DNA of 64,000 nucleotides, taken from NCBI GenBank assembly GCA_004172865.1, contig SEBV01000020.1, positions 1-64,000 on the forward strand, read 5' to 3'. Each line of letters begins with the position of its first letter. Position 1 is the first letter of the stretch. Source of the DNA: Gammaproteobacteria bacterium (GTDB lineage Bacteria; Pseudomonadota; Gammaproteobacteria; Pseudomonadales; Cellvibrionaceae). Shown here piece after piece: positions 54,558-62,911 of this stretch. Both the position numbers and the translations under genes were made by a program. A model generated the notes under the pieces. That model made no database searches, was not told where the DNA came from, and saw only the letters and a list, made by a program, of their open reading frames with translations.

Positions 54558-54582
54558 AGCCCCCTTTTTTGGGGGCTTTTTT
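54558..54582 (+). terminator. Strong terminator in the GH3 leader
   Basis: Stem AGCCCCC/GGGGGCT with a T6 loop and a T6 tail, ending 43 bases before the GH3 start codon. It is either an attenuator for GH3-GH16 or the terminator of the upstream operon with a very compact promoter after it. Confidence 0.85.
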
Positions 54583-54625
54583 CGCATACATCCTATTTGA
54601 CCGGCCGATCTTTGGTGAAACTTTT

Positions 54626-57049
54626 ATGACGCATTTTTTGAAACGACATTTGCAGCTTTTGGCGGGCCTTACGGCATGCGCATTTTTGTTGGAAGCTTGC
54701 GAGTATCCAGCAGCGAAAACCAATACAGCAGTGCCTGTTAAGGTAAGTGCTACAGAAGGCGTCAAACATAATCCTTCACTTTGGCCGCAGCCGGTTAGCA
54801 AAGTGGCAAAAGATCCTGCGGTCGAAAAAAAGATTGATGCCCTTATCGCGAAAATGACCATCGAGCAAAAAGTCGGGCAAACTATTCAACCGGAAATTCG
54901 CAGCATAAGTCTTGCGGATATTAAAAAATATCACATAGGTTCTGTCTTAAATGGCGGCGGGGCATTTCCAAATAACAACAAATTATCCAAAGCTGAAGAT
55001 TGGGTTGCATTGGCAGATGGCTTTTATAAAGCGTCAATGGAGCCAGCTGAAAACGGCGTCGCCATTCCTATTATGTGGGGCACGGATGCAGTACACGGCC
55101 ACAACAACGTCGTAGGTGCAACGCTCTATCCGCACAACATTGCGTTGGGCGCGACACACAACCCCGAGCTGATGAAAAAAATCGGCGCTGCAACGGCAAG
55201 TGAAATTGCGGTAACCGGAATTGGTTGGAGCTTTGCGCCAACTGTTGCGGTTGTGCGTGATGATCGCTGGGGCCGCACTTACGAATCCTATTCTGAAAAC
55301 CCTGAACTCGTAAAATCCTACGCGGGGAAAATGGTTGAAGGTTTACAGGGCACCGCAAATACGCCGGACTTTTTATCAGCGAATCATGTAATAGGTACCG
55401 CAAAACACTTTCTCGGCGATGGTGGAACCAAAGGCGGAATTGATCGCGGTAATACCGATATTAGCGAAGAAGAATTGGTAAAAATTCACGCGCAAGGTTA
55501 TGTCACCGCAATTGAAGCGGGCGTGCAAACCATAATGGCTTCTTTCAATAGTTGGCAAGGCGACCGCATGCACGGTCATCACTATTTATTAACCGATATT
55601 TTAAAAAATCGCATGGGTTTCGATGGTTTGGTCGTTGGCGATTGGAACGGACATGAATTTGTTTCTGGTTGCACTAAAAATAATTGCGCACCGGCATTCA
55701 ATGCGGGCGTCGATATTATTATGGTGCCCGATGACTGGAAATTGCTGTACGAAAATTCCGTAGCGCAAGTTAAAAACGGTGTAATTTCGCAATCGCGTTT
55801 AGACGATGCCGTGCGCAGAATTTTGCGTGTAAAAATTCGCGCCGGTTTGTTTGAAGCGGGTGCGCCATCCAAGCATGCCTTGTCCGGTAAAAATGAATTA
55901 TTGGGTTCAGCTGAGCATCGCGCTATTGCACGTCAAGCGGTGAGAGAATCGCTGGTGTTGCTAAAAAATAAAAATAATTTGTTACCGATTAAAGCGGGCA
56001 GCAAAATTTTAATCGCGGGAGATGGTGCGGATAACATCGGCAAGCAAGCGGGTGGCTGGAGTATTTCGTGGCAAGGCACTGGCAATGTAAATAGCGATTT
56101 CCCGGGTGCAACGTCTATTTACAAAGGCATCGCCGACGCAGCAAAAGCTAACGGCAGTAAAGTGACCTTGAACGAGAGCGGTGATTACACGCAAAAACCG
56201 GATGTTGCTGTGGTTGTGTTCGGTGAAAATCCTTACGCCGAAATGCAAGGCGATATTAATAAATTGGATTACGCCTCCGACAAAGAATTAAAACTGCTGC
56301 AGAAATTTAAAGCGCAAGGCGATGCAAAAAATAAAGCGCGTTTTGATTTCACAGGAAAGTTATCTTTCTCTTGGCCTTCATCGCCAGATCAAACTCCGTT
56401 GAATGTTGGTCAGGAAAATTATGCACCACTGTTTGCTTACGGTTATGGTTTAACGTACGCCGATAAAAATACGTTGGCTGACGATTTATCTGAATCGGCA
56501 CAAACTGCAAAAAAATCATCTGAAACTTTGGAAGTATTTAAAAGCCGTAGCATTGATCCGTGGCAATTAACCTTAACGGATAATCTCAATAACACTAAAG
56601 TTGTGACCGCAAGTGTAGTGACTTTGGGTGCAGTTAATTACCGCGCAGTTGATCGTTTGGTACAGGAAGATTCTGTGCAATTGCAATGGTCTGGCAAAGC
56701 GCAAGCAAGCGCTGGTTTTATTGCCAAAGAGCGCGTTGATTCTTCTTCATTGCCAGAGAAATCGGCGCTGGTGTTTGATGTAAAAGTTGATAAAAAACCT
56801 ACCGCGGATGTAAAACTTTCGTTGAGCTGCGGTGCAGATTGCGGCGCTGAAAAATCTATTACCGATATTTTGCAAGCTGCAAATCCAGGGCAATGGCAAA
56901 CAGTTTCATTGAGCTTGAATTGCTTCAAAAAAGTAAAACTAGATATGTTGTTGTCACCTTTCACGCTTAGTACTGCAGGCGAACTTAATCTAAGCCTGCA
57001 TCATATACGCATAGAAGCAAGTGCTACACCCGTTGTAAGTTGTCAGTAA
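54626..57049 (+). CDS. GH3 beta-glucosidase/exo-glucanase lipoprotein with internal gap
   Basis: An 807-residue family 3 glycosidase. The lipobox LEAC (Cys25) predicts membrane anchoring. The GH3 barrel (about 80-400) has nucleophile D339 in VVGDWNGH. The second domain has the likely acid/base E539 in FGENPYAEMQGD. After KLLQKFKAQG (about 565) the sequence jumps straight to DAKNKARFDFTGKLSFSWP. The roughly 45-residue segment normally found there, with SGRPLW and WLPGSEG motifs, is missing without a frameshift. A C-terminal beta-sandwich follows (about 640-805). It likely trims glucan oligosaccharides if still active. Confidence 0.88.
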   Translation: MTHFLKRHLQLLAGLTACAFLLEACEYPAAKTNTAVPVKVSATEGVKHNPSLWPQPVSKVAKDPAVEKKIDALIAKMTIEQKVGQTIQPEIRSISLADIKKYHIGSVLNGGGAFPNNNKLSKAEDWVALADGFYKASMEPAENGVAIPIMWGTDAVHGHNNVVGATLYPHNIALGATHNPELMKKIGAATASEIAVTGIGWSFAPTVAVVRDDRWGRTYESYSENPELVKSYAGKMVEGLQGTANTPDFLSANHVIGTAKHFLGDGGTKGGIDRGNTDISEEELVKIHAQGYVTAIEAGVQTIMASFNSWQGDRMHGHHYLLTDILKNRMGFDGLVVGDWNGHEFVSGCTKNNCAPAFNAGVDIIMVPDDWKLLYENSVAQVKNGVISQSRLDDAVRRILRVKIRAGLFEAGAPSKHALSGKNELLGSAEHRAIARQAVRESLVLLKNKNNLLPIKAGSKILIAGDGADNIGKQAGGWSISWQGTGNVNSDFPGATSIYKGIADAAKANGSKVTLNESGDYTQKPDVAVVVFGENPYAEMQGDINKLDYASDKELKLLQKFKAQGDAKNKARFDFTGKLSFSWPSSPDQTPLNVGQENYAPLFAYGYGLTYADKNTLADDLSESAQTAKKSSETLEVFKSRSIDPWQLTLTDNLNNTKVVTASVVTLGAVNYRAVDRLVQEDSVQLQWSGKAQASAGFIAKERVDSSSLPEKSALVFDVKVDKKPTADVKLSLSCGADCGAEKSITDILQAANPGQWQTVSLSLNCFKKVKLDMLLSPFTLSTAGELNLSLHHIRIEASATPVVSCQ

Positions 57050-57129
57050 TATTTTTAAAAAATAATTCAGGCGCGGATTTATTCGCGCCTGAAAATAATA
57101 ATGTAATAAAAAAAGCGGAGATCCATACG

Positions 57130-59748
57130 ATGAAAAAACTTATCTTAATAAACGCTATTGCCTTAACCATGATGGCTTGTGGTGGCGGCGATGGAAAATC
57201 AAATAGCAGTTCTTCTGCGGCAACGAGTTCCAGTAGTGTTGCTGCAACAAGTTCTTCAAGTGTCGCCTCTTCCAGTTCTTCTGCCGCGACAAAATGGGCA
57301 TTAGTGTGGAGCGACGAATTTAACGGTACTGCTATCGATGCAACCAAATGGTCATTCGAGAAAAATTGCTGGGGCGGCGGTAACAATGAACAACAGTGTT
57401 ACACCGAGCAAGAAAAAAATGCATTTGTTAAAGACGGTGTATTAAATATTGTTGCAGTGAAAGAAGATTTTACGGGCCCTGATTCATCCGAAGGTACAGG
57501 TTCTGCAACTAAAACGCTGCCTTATACCTCGGCTCGCTTAAGAACTAAAAACTTGCAAGAGTGGACCTTTGGTCGCTTTGAAATTCGCGCGAAATTGCCG
57601 CAAGGTCAGGGTACCTGGCCAGCTATTTGGATGCTCCCAACTGATTCACCCTACGGCGTTTGGGCATCCAGCGGTGAAATCGACATTATGGAAGCCGTAA
57701 ATTTGGGAACGCGTACGACTGTTGATGGCGTGCTTCAAGCACCTGATACGCGTGTTTATGGAACATTGCACTACGGTAAAACCTGGCCAGGAAATGTTTC
57801 ATCTGGTGATCCTTATACATTGCCAAATAGCGTAAACCCCGCTGATGACTTCCACACCTATGCGTTGGAATGGGAAGAGGGCGAAATTCGTTGGTATGTG
57901 GATGGTGTTAATTACGCTACTCAACGCAAAGCTGGCTGGTATTCACAATATATGGTGGATGGCATTTTAACGAACGCTCCTGATGGTGCGCCCTTCGACG
58001 AAAAATCTGCCTACCATTTGTTGTTGAATCTTGCAGTAGGTGGCGCATGGGCTGGTGGTGCCAATAATAAAGGCATTGATGAATCAGTTTTCCCGCAAAA
58101 AATGCAGGTGGATTACGTAAGAGTTTATGAATGTAGTGTATCGCCGCAAACCGGAAAAGGCTGTGGTGCAAGCGCTGAAAATGTAGTGGTTAACCCAGGT
58201 AAAGTGCGTCCTGCAATCGGGAAAATTGAACTTCCCGGCCCACCGTTATTTACCCTGTACGACAACAAATTAGCGGCTGGTTTAGCGTTCGATAGTTACA
58301 ATCCAGACGGCGTCATTTCCTATTCCGAAGTTGATGAAACAGGTCACGGCAAAGTATTGAATGTTGCCAAAACCGGCGCTAACGGCAATGTGTATTTCAA
58401 AATCGCAGGCGACCCAACCGACTTGAGAAATTGGTCTGCAGATAGCGAATTAGTGTTCGATGTCAAAGTTAATAGCAAAGCCGCTGGTGCACAACTCCTG
58501 GTGAAATTAGACAGCGGTTGGCCAAACGTAAGCGATACCGAAGTGACTTTACCTGCGGATGGTGTGTGGGGCGAATATCGCATCACACTTGCTGACCTCA
58601 TCGCAAAAGGCAATTCGCTCGCGGCCGGTAAGGCAAGTCTCGCCTCCATTTCAAATATATTTGTTATAGATTCATCAGCAGCAATCAATGTTTCTTTCGA
58701 CAATATTCATATCGAAGGTCATGCTGCTCCAGTAGTTGATACCTTTGCCAAACCACCTTTGTTTAAAATATTTGAAGATGCTGCCGGCACTGGCTTGCAG
58801 GTGCAAAGTTACAACCCTAGCGGCCAGATTACCGCTTCGGAAGCTACTGAAACAGGTCGTGGCAAAGTCTTTAATGTTGTCAAAACTGGTGCCGACGGCA
58901 ACGTGTTTTTTAATGTTACTGCTGGCCCTGCCAATTTAAGCAGTTGGGCCACCAACGGCGAATTAGTGTTTGATGTCAAAGTGAATAGCAAAGCTGCCGG
59001 TTCCAAGTTGCTGGTTAAGACAGACAGTGGCTGGCCAAACGTAAGTGATACAGAAGTGACTTTATCTGCGGATGGCGTGTGGGCTGAGTACCGCATAAAA
59101 GTGGCTGACTTGATTGCAAAAGGTAATTCAAATCCATGTTGCGCAGGCGCAGCAAATCTTTCAGTGATTACCAATTTATTCGTAATAGAGCCTACGGGCG
59201 CTATGGACGTATCTTTTGATAACGTGCGTTTGGAAGTACCAGCATTTGCGGCACCACCATTATTTACAATGTATGACGATGTTATTGCCACCGGCTTGCA
59301 GATACAAACTTACAACCCAAGCGGTCAGATTACCGCTTCGGAAGTTACCGAAACAGGTCGCGGCAAAGTCTTTAACGTTGCTAAAACTGGTGCGGATGGC
59401 AATGCGTTCTTTAACGTTGCTGCAGGGCCCGCGAACATAAGCTCTTGGCCATCAAACGGTAAATTAGTATTTGATGTAAAAGTGAATTCCAAAGCTGCAG
59501 GTTCCAAACTTTATATTAAGTTTGATAGCGGCTGGCCCAACGTGAGCGATGTTGAAGTTCCGGTAGGGGCAGATGGCACTTGGACAACTTACACTATCGG
59601 CATTGCAGACTTGATTGCCAGAGGTAACTCAAATACATGTTGCGGCCCTGGCATAGCCAATGCTGCATCCATCACCAATATTTTTGTTATCGAGCCTTCA
59701 GGCGCAATGAACGTTTCTTTCGATAATGTTCGATTCGAACTTCAATAA
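57130..59748 (+). CDS. GH16 beta-glucanase lipoprotein with three C-terminal repeats
   Basis: An 872-residue enzyme. The ATG at 57130 follows GCGGAG. The lipobox MMAC (Cys17) is followed by a Ser/Ala linker (24-54). The GH16 domain (about 56-337) has E183-I-D185-I-M-E188, the laminarinase-type catalytic triad. Three similar ~165-residue beta-sandwich repeats follow (about 371-533, 542-700, 709-872), each with SGWPNVSD and FDVKVNSKAAG; they are probably glucan-binding. Repeats 2 and 3 carry a CC pair. It starts 80 bases after GH3, likely in one operon, and should cut beta-1,3(1,4)-glucan. Confidence 0.93.
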   Translation: MKKLILINAIALTMMACGGGDGKSNSSSSAATSSSSVAATSSSSVASSSSSAATKWALVWSDEFNGTAIDATKWSFEKNCWGGGNNEQQCYTEQEKNAFVKDGVLNIVAVKEDFTGPDSSEGTGSATKTLPYTSARLRTKNLQEWTFGRFEIRAKLPQGQGTWPAIWMLPTDSPYGVWASSGEIDIMEAVNLGTRTTVDGVLQAPDTRVYGTLHYGKTWPGNVSSGDPYTLPNSVNPADDFHTYALEWEEGEIRWYVDGVNYATQRKAGWYSQYMVDGILTNAPDGAPFDEKSAYHLLLNLAVGGAWAGGANNKGIDESVFPQKMQVDYVRVYECSVSPQTGKGCGASAENVVVNPGKVRPAIGKIELPGPPLFTLYDNKLAAGLAFDSYNPDGVISYSEVDETGHGKVLNVAKTGANGNVYFKIAGDPTDLRNWSADSELVFDVKVNSKAAGAQLLVKLDSGWPNVSDTEVTLPADGVWGEYRITLADLIAKGNSLAAGKASLASISNIFVIDSSAAINVSFDNIHIEGHAAPVVDTFAKPPLFKIFEDAAGTGLQVQSYNPSGQITASEATETGRGKVFNVVKTGADGNVFFNVTAGPANLSSWATNGELVFDVKVNSKAAGSKLLVKTDSGWPNVSDTEVTLSADGVWAEYRIKVADLIAKGNSNPCCAGAANLSVITNLFVIEPTGAMDVSFDNVRLEVPAFAAPPLFTMYDDVIATGLQIQTYNPSGQITASEVTETGRGKVFNVAKTGADGNAFFNVAAGPANISSWPSNGKLVFDVKVNSKAAGSKLYIKFDSGWPNVSDVEVPVGADGTWTTYTIGIADLIARGNSNTCCGPGIANAASITNIFVIEPSGAMNVSFDNVRFELQ

Positions 59749-60099
59749 AATTGAAGCCTGAGGTTTAACGTTAAGAATTAATTAAAATACCTGCGCTAAA
59801 TAGTGCAGGTTCAATCCAGGTTTCTTCCTCCAGTACGTGGTCTTTACGACCAATTTGATGCGCAGGTTTTTCCTGCGCTTTTTTATTTCCGCATTTAATT
59901 TTCTCTCCGCATCAATAAATTATTTTTTTCGTTCCAGTGAAATAAATCGTTTTGCTTTTGTGAACTAATGCCATAACTAGAAATTTACACGCCAAAAACT
60001 TCGTATTTATAAAAATGCTATTGACGCCACACGATGAATAAAACAATCTTGGCTGATTCGTTTTTAATCAAACTGTTTAATTGTTAGAGGGATTTAGTC
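59749..60099. promoter_or_regulatory. Intergenic region after GH16
   Basis: No gene seen. It contains the GH16 terminator at 59860-59886 and a weaker ACCTGC/GCAGGT hairpin near 59789-59810. The remainder is AT-rich and presumably carries the promoter of the lysis cassette. Confidence 0.4.
59860..59886 (+). terminator. Rho-independent terminator after GH16
   Basis: Stem GCGCAGG/CCTGCGC with a T5 loop and a TTTTTTATTT tail. Confidence 0.88.
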
Positions 60100-60588
60100 A
60101 TGGCTAATTTTATTGATGCCATTGTGAAAACATTGGCAAAAGAAGGCGGGGCAAAGTTTACTGATGTCCCTAACGATAGAGGCGGCGCTACGAAATTTGG
60201 TATTTCCCAAGCCGCTTACCCCACGCTCGATATCCGCAATCTCACCGAACAACAAGCTCGCGATATTTATAAACGCGACTATTGGGATCGTGTGCGCGGC
60301 GACGATATTACTTCCCAGCTTATTGCCGAAAATATTTTTGATACTGCTGTGAATATGGGCGTACGCACCACGAGCCGCCTGGTGCAAAACATGTTGGAGA
60401 TTGATCCTGCTGATGGTGTTATTGGCAGCGCGTCACTCGGCGTGATTAATCAGCAAGCCGAAAAAGATTTTATGCTGAAATTTACGCTAATAAAAATTGG
60501 TTACTACGCGAGTATCTGCAACAAAAATAGAGAGCAAAGCAAATTTTTATTAGGATGGGTTAACCGCGCATTAGGAGCTGTAGCATGA
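60100..60588 (+). CDS. GH108 family lysozyme (endolysin-like)
   Basis: A 162-residue murein hydrolase of the GH108/secretion-activator family. E15 lies in the conserved LAKEGG motif, followed by DRGGATKFGISQAAYP, YKRDYWDRV and a C-terminal peptidoglycan-binding segment. It has no signal peptide, so export would rely on the holin encoded next, which overlaps it by 4 bases. Such pairs come from prophages or gene-transfer agents, but no other phage gene is seen here. Confidence 0.9.
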   Translation: MANFIDAIVKTLAKEGGAKFTDVPNDRGGATKFGISQAAYPTLDIRNLTEQQARDIYKRDYWDRVRGDDITSQLIAENIFDTAVNMGVRTTSRLVQNMLEIDPADGVIGSASLGVINQQAEKDFMLKFTLIKIGYYASICNKNREQSKFLLGWVNRALGAVA

Positions 60589-61031
60589 GCTTTTTAACTA
60601 CTTTATTTAACGGTGGCGACACCGTAAAAGCAATAGGCGATACCGTCGATAAACTATTTACGTCTGACGAAGAACGCCTTGAAAAACAAAACGAATTTCT
60701 TAAAGCGAATCGTGAATTTGATTATTTAGAAAATAAATTAATCGCCGATCAAAATAACGCGCAAGCTGAAGTCAATAAAGTGGAAGCGGCGAGCGCAAGT
60801 TGGTTTGTGGCTGGCTGGCGGCCCGCCATCGGTTGGGTTGGCGCTCTTGCGCTTCTCTATCAATTTATTTTGTATCCGCTATTGTGCTGGATTCCAGGAA
60901 TTGAAACACCACCAGTGCCAGATAATGCCGCGCTCTATCCACTAATTATGGGAATGCTCGGTATAGGAACCTTGCGCTCATTTGATAAATTAAAAGGTAC
61001 GGATACCAGATCGATAAAACATAATCCCTAA
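60585..61031 (+). CDS. 3TM-type holin (GTA holin family)
   Basis: A 148-residue membrane protein. An N-terminal charged helical region (about 1-70) is followed by ASASWFVAGWRPAIGWVGALAL and two further hydrophobic segments (about 75-135), matching the GTA_holin_3TM family. It would permeabilise the inner membrane to release the lysozyme of the preceding gene. ATGA overlap indicates coupled translation. A terminator-like hairpin follows. Confidence 0.85.
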   Translation: MSFLTTLFNGGDTVKAIGDTVDKLFTSDEERLEKQNEFLKANREFDYLENKLIADQNNAQAEVNKVEAASASWFVAGWRPAIGWVGALALLYQFILYPLLCWIPGIETPPVPDNAALYPLIMGMLGIGTLRSFDKLKGTDTRSIKHNP

Positions 61032-61060
61032 TCGTATTTTCATTATTAATTGATAAATCT

Positions 61061-61109
61061 AAACCCAATGCGATGTCAGAAAATGATGAATGCATTGGGT
61101 TTAATTTTT
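61061..61109 (+). terminator. Terminator of the lysis cassette
   Basis: Arms AAACCCAATGC and GCATTGGGTTT around a 20-base loop, then AATTTTT. The long loop makes it a moderate terminator. Confidence 0.65.
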
Positions 61110-61251
61110 ACTGAAAGCTTCGAATAAAAATGCACCATAAAAACACATGCCAGTGAGTGCATGGAATTTATTTAGAGCATTAAATTAAAAAATAACGCAC
61201 CATAATTTTACATTTATAGGTTTTTCTTGCATTTTAAGCCCAAAAAATGGC

Positions 61252-61268
61252 TTGGCACAGGCATTGCA
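61252..61268 (+). promoter_or_regulatory. Sigma-54 (-24/-12) promoter of the nitrate transporter
   Basis: TTGGCAC-N5-TTGCA matches the sigma-54 consensus with correct GG/GC spacing, 78 bases before the start codon. Two GCACCATAA half-sites upstream (about 61132 and 61197) resemble NtrC-type half sites, though no full palindrome is present. Confidence 0.8.
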
Positions 61269-61345
61269 AAATCTCACTGGTACAAACTCTTTGCACATTA
61301 AGCAGAGTAGACATTCGTGTGTCTTCACCAGTTGGATAAAACGCT

Positions 61346-62821
61346 ATGAGCACTCAAAAATTAAATCTGTTGGATTTCTCCAACAAATCGGTAGCCACCT
61401 TACACCTCACCTGGTTCGCATTCTTCATGACCTTCGTGATGTGGTTTAGTCTTCCACCACTTAAACCTCTGATCATGCAATCCGTGCAAATGACACCGCA
61501 GCAATGGGCAGCGCTTTTAACGCTGAACGTTGCGCTCACCATTCCCGCGCGAATTGTTGTTGGCAGCTTGGTTGATAAATTTGGTCCACGTAATATTTAC
61601 AGCGGTTTATTAATTCTCTCGTCGATTGTATTAATCGCATTTGCCTTCGCAAAAACCTTTGAACAACTAGCTTTATTTCGTTTCTGTTTAGGTTTTGTAG
61701 GCGCGGGTTTTGTTATCGGCATTCGTTTAGTCAGTGAATGGTTTCCCGCACGTCAAGTTGGTCTAGCAGAAGGAATTTACGGCGGCTGGGGAAATTTTGG
61801 CGCAGCCGCTGCAGGTTTTACACTTCCGTTCTTAGCGATACATGTTTTCGGTGGGATCGACGGTTGGCGTTACGCTATGACGGCTGCGGGAATTCTGGCG
61901 GCAATCTATGGCGTTGTATTTTATATTTTTGCGCGCAACACACCTAAAGGCTCAACTTATTTCAAACCAAAAAAATCGGGCGGGTTGGAAGTTAGTAACA
62001 AAAAAGATTTTTGGTTTTATGTATTGTTAAATGTGCCCATGTATTTAATTCTTGCTGTACTTGCATGGAAAATGTCTCCAGCAAATTTAAAATTATTGAG
62101 CGAAACCACCACCAATATTTTGTACCTCGTACTAACTGCACTATTTATTTTTCAATTTAGCCAAATTTATCGCGTCAATAAAGACATGCTTAAAAATGGT
62201 GTAGCCGAACACGATAAATATGAATTCAAACAAGTGGCCATTTTAAGTTGGGCTTACCTCGCATGCTTTGGTTCTGAACTGGCAGTAGTTTCTGTATTGC
62301 CCGCATTTTTTATGGATACCTTTAAAGGCTTAAGTATTTCACAAGCAGCGATGCTCGGCGGTTCATTCGCGTTTATGAATTTAGTCGCACGCCCCGGTGG
62401 TGGTTGGGTGAGCGATAAATTGGGCCGTCGTTTTTCCATGTCAATTATTTTTGGCGGCATCGCGATAGGTTATGTATTGTTATCGCAAATTAACGGCAGT
62501 TGGCCGCTTGCATTAGCCTTCGCTGCAGTATTTATATGTTCGCTGTTCGTGCAGGCAGGTTGTGGTTCGGTGTTTGCGGTAGTGCCGCTTATTAAACGTC
62601 GTATGACAGGCCAAATATCCGGCATGGCAGGCGCTTATGGTAACGTCGGTGGCTTGGCATTTTTAACCATCAATACTTTTGTAAATATTCATACCTTCTT
62701 TTATGTGCTTGCAGGCGCAGCGGCTCTGGCATTTGTATTCATTCAATTTTTGAAAGAGCCAAAAGGCCATACGGTTGAAGTTAATGAAGATGGAACCTTA
62801 CAACGTATTGAAGTAGCATAA
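61346..62821 (+). CDS. MFS nitrate/nitrite transporter (NarK/NasA family)
   Basis: A 491-residue inner-membrane transporter with about 12 helices and a long cytoplasmic loop in the middle. The nitrate-signature GWGNFGAAAAGF (about 150-161) and GAYGNVGGLAFL (about 430-441) are both present, as is the MFS loop VDKFGPRN. It should import nitrate or exchange it with nitrite. A sigma-54 promoter and a PP2C/kinase gene downstream match the assimilatory nasA-kinase-nirB order known in pseudomonads. Confidence 0.93.
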   Translation: MSTQKLNLLDFSNKSVATLHLTWFAFFMTFVMWFSLPPLKPLIMQSVQMTPQQWAALLTLNVALTIPARIVVGSLVDKFGPRNIYSGLLILSSIVLIAFAFAKTFEQLALFRFCLGFVGAGFVIGIRLVSEWFPARQVGLAEGIYGGWGNFGAAAAGFTLPFLAIHVFGGIDGWRYAMTAAGILAAIYGVVFYIFARNTPKGSTYFKPKKSGGLEVSNKKDFWFYVLLNVPMYLILAVLAWKMSPANLKLLSETTTNILYLVLTALFIFQFSQIYRVNKDMLKNGVAEHDKYEFKQVAILSWAYLACFGSELAVVSVLPAFFMDTFKGLSISQAAMLGGSFAFMNLVARPGGGWVSDKLGRRFSMSIIFGGIAIGYVLLSQINGSWPLALAFAAVFICSLFVQAGCGSVFAVVPLIKRRMTGQISGMAGAYGNVGGLAFLTINTFVNIHTFFYVLAGAAALAFVFIQFLKEPKGHTVEVNEDGTLQRIEVA

Positions 62822-62848
62822 TTTTTTGTAAGTAATTGCGTTATGATC

Positions 62849-62870
62849 AGCCCGCTTTGTGCGGGCTTTT
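62849..62870 (+). terminator. Weak terminator between the transporter and the kinase gene
   Basis: Stem AGCCCGC/GCGGGCT followed by TTT only. It probably dampens rather than stops read-through into the next gene. Confidence 0.6.
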
Positions 62871-62911
62871 CTATTACACTGCACCAATAATAATTTAATG
62901 AATGTTAATTT

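Larger units (their letters stand above)
54042..54625. promoter_or_regulatory. 584-base region between halogenase C and GH3
   Basis: No gene seen. It contains a perfect 19-bp hairpin (54061-54102), motif site C (54293-54336), several short stems such as AAGGCC/GGCCTT (about 54412-54457), and a strong terminator (54558-54582) only 43 bases before the GH3 start. The GH3 promoter probably lies near site C, which makes a long structured leader. Confidence 0.5.
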
